13,704 bases of DNA from Ramlibacter sp. (GTDB lineage Bacteria > Pseudomonadota > Gammaproteobacteria > Burkholderiales > Burkholderiaceae_C), in assembly GCA_026785815.1 (NCBI GenBank), contig JAJAZH010000112.1:1-13704 (forward strand). Reading direction: 5' to 3'. Positions within the stretch are counted from its first letter, which is position 1. Each line of letters opens with the position of its first letter. The notes beneath the pieces are model-generated. The model did no database searches. It saw nothing but the letters and a program-made list of their open reading frames with translations, and was not told the origin of the DNA. This document shows positions 9,779-13,704 of the stretch, piece after piece. The position numbers and the translations under genes are program-made.

Positions 9779-11464
9779 ATGGCGACTGCTGCTATGACCG
9801 ATGCAAACCGGCCGATGACGAAGGAAGAGCGCAAGGTGATCTTCGCTTCCTCGCTCGGCACGGTGTTCGAGTGGTACGACTTTTACCTGTACGGCTCGCT
9901 CGCCGCCATCATCGCGCGGCAGTTCTTCTCGGGCCTGGATCCGACATCGGCCTACATTTTTGCGCTGCTGGCTTTTGCCGCTGGCTTCCTGGTGCGGCCG
10001 TTCGGCGCCATCTTCTTCGGCCGCCTCGGCGACATGATCGGGCGCAAATACACCTTTCTGGTGACCATCGTGATGATGGGCGCGGCGACCTTCGTCGTCG
10101 GCTTGCTCCCCAACTACGCCACCATCGGCATCGCCGCCCCGGTGATCCTGATCGCGCTGCGGATGCTGCAGGGCCTGGCGCTCGGAGGCGAGTACGGCGG
10201 AGCCGCCACCTATGTCGCCGAGCACGCGCCGCATGGCAAGCGCGGCGCCTACACCTCGTGGATCCAGACCACGGCAACGCTGGGCCTGTTCCTGTCGCTG
10301 CTGGTGATCCTGGGCGTGCGCAACTACCTGGGCGAGAAGGATTTCGCCGATTGGGGCTGGCGCATTCCGTTCCTGCTGTCGATCATCTTGCTCGGCGTGT
10401 CGGTATGGATTCGCCTGAGCCTGAACGAGTCGCCGGCCTTCCAGAAGATGAAGTCCGAAGGCAAGACCTCCAAGCGGCCGCTGGCCGAATCCTTTGGCGA
10501 ATGGAAGAACCTCAAGATCGTGATCCTGGCGCTGCTCGGCCTGACGGCGGGCCAGGCGGTGGTCTGGTACACCGGCCAGTTCTACGCGCTGTTCTTCATG
10601 ACCACGATCGCCAAGGTCGACACCACGACGGCCAACCTGCTGATCGCCGCCTCGCTGCTGATCGGGACCCCGTTCTTCATCGTCTTCGGTGCACTGTCCG
10701 ACAAGATCGGCCGCAAGCCAATCATCATGGCCGGTTGCCTGATCGCTGCGCTGACCTACTTCGCGGTGTTCCCGATGCTGCTGAAGTACTCGAATCCGGC
10801 GCTGTTGCAGGCCCAGCAGTCGGTGCCAGTGTCGGTGACCGCCGACCCGGCGCAGTGCTCTTTCCAGGGCAGCCCGATCGCGCGCGAGATCCACTTCACC
10901 ACCTCTTGCGACCTGGCCAAGCGGGCCCTGGCGCAGAGCTTCATCCCGTACACCAACGTCGCGGCTCCGGCCGGCACGGTGGCCAAGGTGAAGATCGGCG
11001 ACAAGGAAATCACGTCGCTGAACGCCACCCTCAACGAGAAGCGGGATGGATTCTCGCCTGACAGCGCCAAGTCGATCGCGGAGTTCCGCAAGACCGTGCT
11101 CGACACTGCCAAGGCCGCGAACCTGACCGTGGCGGCCGACCCGAAGGCGATGAACAAGGGCATGGTGCTGCTGATCCTGGTGTACCTGGTGATTCTGGTG
11201 ACGATGGTCTACGGCCCGATCGCCGCGATGCTGGTGGAAATGTTCCCCACCCGGATCCGCTACACCTCGATGAGCCTGCCGTACCACATCGGCAACGGCT
11301 GGTTCGGCGGCCTGCTGCCGACCACCGCCTTTGCCATGGTGGCGGCCACCGGCGACATCTTCTACGGGCTCTGGTACCCGGTGATCGTGGCCGCCGGCAC
11401 CTTCATCATCGGGATGCTGTTCATCCGCGAAACCAAGGACGTGGACATCTACGCCCGCGACTGA
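9779..11464 (+). CDS. MFS transporter, metabolite:H+ symporter family
   Basis: A 561-residue, 12-helix inner-membrane carrier of the group containing KgtP, ShiA and ProP, which take up organic acids, shikimate or osmolytes with protons. Evidence includes SSLGTVFEWYDFYLYGSLA near the N-terminus, the loop 2-3 motif GRLGDMIGRK (81-90), LGGEYGG at 135-141, and the repeated loop 8-9 motif SDKIGRK (307-313). About 115 residues (roughly 345-458) are inserted between TM9 and TM10 on the predicted periplasmic side. They contain two cysteines, Cys360 and Cys377, that could form a disulphide. This makes the protein longer than the 430-500 residues of the characterised members; I believe related proteins carry a similar insert. 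The start is fixed by AGGAG at 9769-9773, 5 bases before ATG. It lies 82 bases after the symporter and may share its transcript. The substrate is unknown. Confidence 0.92.
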   Translation: MATAAMTDANRPMTKEERKVIFASSLGTVFEWYDFYLYGSLAAIIARQFFSGLDPTSAYIFALLAFAAGFLVRPFGAIFFGRLGDMIGRKYTFLVTIVMMGAATFVVGLLPNYATIGIAAPVILIALRMLQGLALGGEYGGAATYVAEHAPHGKRGAYTSWIQTTATLGLFLSLLVILGVRNYLGEKDFADWGWRIPFLLSIILLGVSVWIRLSLNESPAFQKMKSEGKTSKRPLAESFGEWKNLKIVILALLGLTAGQAVVWYTGQFYALFFMTTIAKVDTTTANLLIAASLLIGTPFFIVFGALSDKIGRKPIIMAGCLIAALTYFAVFPMLLKYSNPALLQAQQSVPVSVTADPAQCSFQGSPIAREIHFTTSCDLAKRALAQSFIPYTNVAAPAGTVAKVKIGDKEITSLNATLNEKRDGFSPDSAKSIAEFRKTVLDTAKAANLTVAADPKAMNKGMVLLILVYLVILVTMVYGPIAAMLVEMFPTRIRYTSMSLPYHIGNGWFGGLLPTTAFAMVAATGDIFYGLWYPVIVAAGTFIIGMLFIRETKDVDIYARD

Positions 11465-11488
11465 GCTTCGGCCCGACCGATTCCCCAA

Positions 11489-11594
11489 GCCCGCCATCCG
11501 GCGGGCTTTTTCCTTTCTGCGCCATCCGGCGGGCTTTTTCCTTTCTGCGCCATCCGGCGGGCTTTTTCATTTCTGCGCCATCCGGCGGGCTTTT
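11489..11594 (+). terminator. Rho-independent terminator with core repeated four times (28-bp period)
   Basis: The first hairpin is a complete terminator: stem GCCCGCC (11489-11495), loop ATCC, stem GGCGGGC (11500-11506), then TTTTT. Its right part, starting GCCATCCGGCGGGC and including the T-run, is repeated at 11493, 11521, 11549 and 11577 with an exact 28-base period. Copy 3 has one C-to-A change after the T-run and copy 4 is cut short after TTTT. Copies 2-4 lack the full left arm and form only short stems alone, though the single full left arm could pair with any right arm. It ends transcription of the MFS gene 25 bases after its stop and shields the ribosomal operon promoter that follows. 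Confidence 0.88.
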
Positions 11595-11628
11595 GGATTG
11601 CATCGCCACCAGCTGCGTGAGGCCGAAG

Positions 11629-11637
11629 TGCTATAAT
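11629..11637 (+). promoter_or_regulatory. Extended -10 promoter of the rpsF operon
   Basis: A perfect TATAAT at 11632-11637 is preceded by TG and one base (11629-11631), the extended -10 arrangement that can work without a good -35. No convincing -35 hexamer occurs 16-18 bases upstream; TTGCAT at 11598-11603 is too far away. Predicted transcription start is near 11644, giving a leader of about 106 bases before rpsF. It lies about 35 bases after the fourth terminator repeat. Confidence 0.75.
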
Positions 11638-11663
11638 TTATGGCTTTGCCTTGCCGTACCGCA

Positions 11664-11695
11664 GGTTCCGCCCCGATTCCGGTCGTGGCGGAACC
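11664..11695 (+). promoter_or_regulatory. Leader hairpin of rpsF, candidate S6:S18 autoregulatory site
   Basis: A perfect 9-bp stem, GGTTCCGCC (11664-11672) with GGCGGAACC (11687-11695), encloses 14 bases. Within these, CCG (11673-11675) and CGG (11680-11682) can form a small inner hairpin with loop ATTC, leaving TCGT unpaired on the 3' side. Leaders of rpsF in many bacteria carry a hairpin with a conserved CCG that binds the S6:S18 complex and represses the operon. The location and the CCG triplets fit that motif, but I cannot confirm the exact fold. It ends 43 bases before the rpsF ribosome binding site. Confidence 0.5.
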
Positions 11696-11749
11696 CCATG
11701 ACCTCACTGTCATTGACGCAGCGGGCGGCTTTAACCACAAGGAGAATCA

Positions 11750-12115
11750 ATGCGTCATTACGAAATCATCCTGCTGATCCATCCGGACCAGAGCGAACAG
11801 GTTCCGGCCATGCTGGAACGCTACAAGACCATGATCACCGCCGGCGGCGGCAAGGTCCATCGGGTCGAAGACTGGGGACGGCGCCAGCTGGCCTACCAGA
11901 TCAACAAGCTGGCCAAGGCCCACTACCTGTGCGTCAACATCGAGGCCGAGCAGCCGGTAATGGCCGAACTCGAGCACGCCTTCCGCTTCAACGACGCTGT
12001 CCTGCGGCATCTGACCGTGGTCCGGAAGAAGGCCGACACCGGCCCGTCCTCGATGATGAAGACCGTGGAACGCGAAGAAGCGCGCAAGGCGCAGCAGGCG
12101 GAGTACCAGTCCTGA
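11750..12115 (+). CDS. rpsF: 30S ribosomal protein S6
   Basis: This 121-residue protein begins MRHYEIILLIHPDQSEQVP and contains VEDWGRRQLAYQINK and FRFNDAVLRHL, hallmarks of bacterial S6. S6 binds 16S rRNA in the platform of the small subunit as a heterodimer with S18, encoded two genes downstream. The ribosome binding site AAGGAG (11739-11744) is 5 bases before ATG, an optimal arrangement. The charged C-terminal tail after about residue 100 is longer than the core fold and variable in the family. First gene of the operon; the structured leader suggests feedback by S6:S18. Confidence 0.98.
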   Translation: MRHYEIILLIHPDQSEQVPAMLERYKTMITAGGGKVHRVEDWGRRQLAYQINKLAKAHYLCVNIEAEQPVMAELEHAFRFNDAVLRHLTVVRKKADTGPSSMMKTVEREEARKAQQAEYQS

Positions 12116-12132
12116 CGGGCTGACCGCCAGGA

Positions 12133-12420
12133 GTGAACCAGGTTCTGCTTTCCGCTTGTATCGCCGAGGCCAGTGCCTTGCGCTACACGCCGGCCGGATT
12201 GCCCGCCCTGGATTTCAGGCTCGAACACGAGTCCGGGATCGAGGAAGCAGGGCAGCAGCGGCAAGTGAAAGCGGCAGTCAAGGCGATTGCCTTCGGTTCA
12301 CTGGCCGAAACCCTCGCGCGGCAGCCGATCGGCAGCCCCTGGAGGTTCACCGGTTTCCTGGCGACGCCCCGCAACGGCAAGCACCCCGTGCTCCACGTGC
12401 AGAGTTTCCAGCAAGATTAA
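12133..12420 (+). CDS. priB: Primosomal replication protein N (PriB)
   Basis: A 95-residue single OB-fold protein that binds single-stranded DNA and helps PriA reload the replicative helicase at stalled forks. The sequence has the betaproteobacterial pattern: ALRYTPAGLPALDFRLEHES near residue 15, AVKAIAFGSLAETLARQP in the middle, WRFTGFLA near 73, and the ending VQSFQQD. E. coli PriB is slightly longer (104). The likely start is GTG 12133, giving MNQVLLSACIAE. The only purine-rich site, AGGAG at 12129-12133, overlaps this codon, so it cannot act as a normal Shine-Dalgarno sequence. Translation may be coupled to rpsF, whose stop is 17 bases upstream. Its position between S6 and S18 is the usual one when PriB is present. 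Confidence 0.92.
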   Translation: MNQVLLSACIAEASALRYTPAGLPALDFRLEHESGIEEAGQQRQVKAAVKAIAFGSLAETLARQPIGSPWRFTGFLATPRNGKHPVLHVQSFQQD

Positions 12421-12435
12421 TTTGTTTTCGCTGGT

Positions 12436-12457
12436 GGACAGGCCAACGGTTCTGTCC
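12436..12457 (+). other. Stem-loop in the priB-rpsR gap
   Basis: GGACAG (12436-12441) and CTGTCC (12452-12457) form a perfect 6-bp stem around a 10-base loop that itself contains CC-AAC-GG. It lies in the 61-base gap between priB and rpsR, the largest spacer in the operon, and ends 11 bases before the rpsR ribosome binding site GAAAGG (12469-12474). It may tune rpsR translation or mark an RNA-processing site (inference). No T-run follows, so it is not a terminator. Confidence 0.4.
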
Positions 12458-12481
12458 CCGGCACTTTAGAAAGGTCCCGAA

Positions 12482-12763
12482 ATGGCCACGTTCAAGAAAT
12501 TCAACAAGGACAAGCGTCCGAAGCGCAACACCCAGTCGCTGTTGTTCAAGCGCAAGCGCTTCTGCCGCTTCACCGTCGCCGGCGTCGAAGAGATCGACTA
12601 CAAGGATGTCGACACCCTGCGCGACTTCATCGCCGAGAACGGCAAGATCATCCCGGCCCGCCTGACCGGCACCCGTGCGATCTACCAGCGCCAGCTCAAC
12701 TCCGCCATCAAGCGTGCGCGCTTCCTGGCCCTGGTCCCGTACAGCGACCAGCACCGCATCTAA
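12482..12763 (+). CDS. rpsR: 30S ribosomal protein S18
   Basis: A 93-residue basic protein. The core reads FCRFTVAGVEEIDYKDVDTLRDFI and then GKIIPARLTGTRAIYQRQL, followed by the typical C-terminus RARFLALVPYSDQH, all diagnostic of bacterial S18. The basic N-terminal extension (KKFNKDKRPKRN) is longer than in E. coli S18, which has 75 residues. S18 pairs with S6 on the platform of the small subunit. GAAAGG (12469-12474) lies 7 bases before ATG. The stop codon TAA overlaps the ribosome binding site of rplI, pointing to coupled expression. Confidence 0.98.
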   Translation: MATFKKFNKDKRPKRNTQSLLFKRKRFCRFTVAGVEEIDYKDVDTLRDFIAENGKIIPARLTGTRAIYQRQLNSAIKRARFLALVPYSDQHRI

Positions 12764-12775
12764 GGAGCGACCAGC

Positions 12776-13228
12776 ATGCAAGTCATTCTTCTGGACAAGG
12801 TCATCAACCTCGGCGGCCTCGGCGAAATCGTCAAGGTCAAGGACGGTTACGCCCGCAACTTCCTGATCCCGCAAGGCCGTGCCCGCCGTGCAACCGAAGC
12901 CAACAAGGCCGAGTTCGAAGCCAAGCGCGCCGAACTTGAAAAAGCGGCAGCCGGCAAACTGGCCGACATGCAGAAGCAAGGCGAGAAGCTGGCCGGCACC
13001 ACCGTGAAGCTGAGCCAGAAAGCCGGCGTCGACGGCCGCCTGTTCGGTTCGGTCACCAACTTCGACATTGCCGAAGAGTTGACCAAGCAGGGCTACCCGG
13101 TCGCCAAGGCGCAGGTCCGGATGCCCAACGGCCCGATCAAGACCGTTGGCGACAGCAACGTCAGCGTGCAGTTGCACACCGACGTCGTGGTCGAGATCAA
13201 CGTGTCGGTGCTGGGCGAGACGGCCTGA
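12776..13228 (+). CDS. rplI: 50S ribosomal protein L9
   Basis: A 150-residue protein, the normal length for L9. The N-terminal rRNA-binding domain opens MQVILLDKVINLGGLGEIV and continues into the L9 signature GEIVKVKDGYARNFLIPQG. A long charged helix follows (about residues 41-75), then the C-terminal domain with GRLFGSVTNFDIAEEL. L9 binds 23S rRNA near the base of the L1 stalk and reaches outwards through the long helix. AAGGAG (12762-12767) overlaps the rpsR stop, 8 bases before ATG. It is the last gene of the operon. Confidence 0.98.
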   Translation: MQVILLDKVINLGGLGEIVKVKDGYARNFLIPQGRARRATEANKAEFEAKRAELEKAAAGKLADMQKQGEKLAGTTVKLSQKAGVDGRLFGSVTNFDIAEELTKQGYPVAKAQVRMPNGPIKTVGDSNVSVQLHTDVVVEINVSVLGETA

Positions 13229-13305
13229 CGCCGCCCTCTGGATCGTTTAAGTACCAACAGCCGGACTATCAAGAAGAGGTGCCGCCAAGGCCTCGCAATC
13301 CGGAG

Positions 13306-13330
13306 GCCGCCAACGTGCGGCTTTTTCTTT
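13306..13330 (+). terminator. Rho-independent terminator of the rpsF operon
   Basis: Stem GCCGC (13306-13310) and GCGGC (13317-13321) with loop CAACGT is followed by TTTTTCTTT (13322-13330). A second hairpin just upstream, GGCCTC (13289-13294) with GAGGCC (13303-13308), shares bases with it, so the two could exclude each other. It lies 77 bases after the rplI stop and separates the operon from dnaB. Confidence 0.75.
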
Positions 13331-13448
13331 GGCGACGCGCCAACGACATCGGCTGGGTGCGCGCTGGCGGCCGGCCTCCTTGATCGACCGGACTTCGGAC
13401 TCTGGCCATTCACAGCCTCAGCCCGTGAGCCCACCGGAAACCCACTGC

Positions 13449-13457
13449 TTATCCACA
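13449..13457 (+). promoter_or_regulatory. DnaA box upstream of dnaB
   Basis: TTATCCACA at 13449-13457 is a perfect match to the high-affinity DnaA-binding consensus. A weaker partial match, TTATCCCGT, follows at 13461-13469 in the same orientation. The box is 60 bases before the dnaB start codon. DnaA could regulate helicase expression from here (inference). No cluster of boxes or AT-rich unwinding region is seen, so this is not an origin. Confidence 0.55.
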
Positions 13458-13467
13458 CCCTTATCCC

Positions 13468-13496
13468 GTGACTCTGGGCGCCTCGCGGCGTAGCAT
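13468..13496 (+). promoter_or_regulatory. Possible sigma-70 promoter of dnaB
   Basis: GTGACT (13468-13473) and TAGCAT (13491-13496) each match four of six consensus positions of the -35 and -10 elements and are separated by exactly 17 bases. Transcription would start near 13503, about 15 bases before the ATG. The DnaA box lies just upstream and the weaker box overlaps the -35. The match is modest. The rest of the 13331-13448 stretch shows nothing recognisable. Confidence 0.35.
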
Positions 13497-13517
13497 CCAG
13501 GTTGACCCGAGGAGCCC

Positions 13518-13704
13518 ATGTCCGCTGAATTGACCCCCGTTCACCACGACTTTCCGCGCGACCGCCAGAACGCGCAACTCCCGATCCCGCCGCACACCAT
13601 CGAACCCGAGTCCAGCGTGCTGGGCGGGCTGGTGCTGGACAAGAACGCCTGGGACCGGGTCGGCGACCTGCTGGTCGACAGCGACTTCTACCGTTACGAA
13701 CACC
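13518..13704 (+). CDS. dnaB: Replicative DNA helicase DnaB, N-terminal fragment (cut by window end)
   Basis: The first 62 codons are present. Residues from about 24 read PPHTIEPESSVLGGLVLD, then WDRVGDLL and SDFYRYEH, the start of the DnaB N-terminal domain that forms the collar of the hexameric ring and contacts primase and the loader. DnaB unwinds parental DNA at the replication fork with ATP; its helicase domain lies beyond this window. The start ATG 13518 follows GAGGAG (13509-13514) with a short 3-base spacer. The order rplI-dnaB is common in betaproteobacteria. No defect is seen in the visible part. Confidence 0.95.
   Translation, partial: MSAELTPVHHDFPRDRQNAQLPIPPHTIEPESSVLGGLVLDKNAWDRVGDLLVDSDFYRYEH

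Noticed and set aside
11421..11609. 62-codon minus-strand frame over the terminator repeats
   Set aside because: Its sequence is a repetitive translation of the 28-bp terminator units and it overlaps the MFS gene end.
13093..13458. 121-codon minus-strand frame between rplI and dnaB
   Set aside because: It overlaps the 3' part of rplI and crosses a good terminator; no family resemblance.
13441..13517. Replication origin
   Set aside because: Only one consensus DnaA box and one weak neighbour are present, with no AT-rich unwinding region and no dnaA/dnaN genes nearby.

Overview
This is a high-GC chromosomal window, most likely from a betaproteobacterium. The main evidence is the order rpsF-priB-rpsR-rplI-dnaB: a PriB-type primosomal protein between S6 and S18 is a beta/gammaproteobacterial arrangement, and the PriB sequence looks betaproteobacterial. 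The high GC content, the two-subunit VC_2705-type sodium symporter and the PpsA/PpsR pair fit. Genus cannot be assigned from the sequence alone.

Layout. (1) 118-3282: an RND multidrug-efflux permease on the + strand, complete in length (about 1054 codons) but with CTG where the start codon should be and an in-frame TAG at codon 70, so it is called a pseudogene. (2) 3283-3588: a convergent intergenic gap filled with palindromic REP-like repeats, including an 81-bp tandem unit made of two head-to-head hairpins. (3) 3589-4410 (-) and 4598-7033 (+): divergent ppsR and ppsA, the regulator and enzyme of phosphoenolpyruvate synthase. (4) 7034-7391: a second gap with the same REP-like family plus an inverted repeat near the next gene. 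(5) 7392-9696: a DUF4212 small subunit overlapping by 8 bases a large sodium:solute symporter subunit, then 9779-11464, an MFS transporter of the metabolite:H+ symporter type. (6) 11489-11594: a terminator whose core is repeated four times at a 28-bp period. (7) 11632-13228: extended -10 promoter, leader hairpin and the rpsF-priB-rpsR-rplI operon, closed by a terminator. (8) 13449 to the end: a consensus DnaA box, a possible promoter and the first 62 codons of dnaB.

How the genes may work together. PpsA makes PEP from pyruvate, and PpsR switches it by phosphorylating a Thr next to the catalytic His. The transporters downstream belong to families that take up small organic acids, so the middle of the window may serve growth on C2-C4 acids through gluconeogenesis (inference). 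The right-hand part is the conserved translation/replication block.

I found no convincing new system such as a defence island, phage or CRISPR array. The items most worth a second look are the covarying inverted-pair repeats, the doubly damaged RND gene, the periplasmic coiled-coil insert and EF-hand-like loop in the symporter, the four-fold terminator, the structured rpsF leader and the DnaA box before dnaB.
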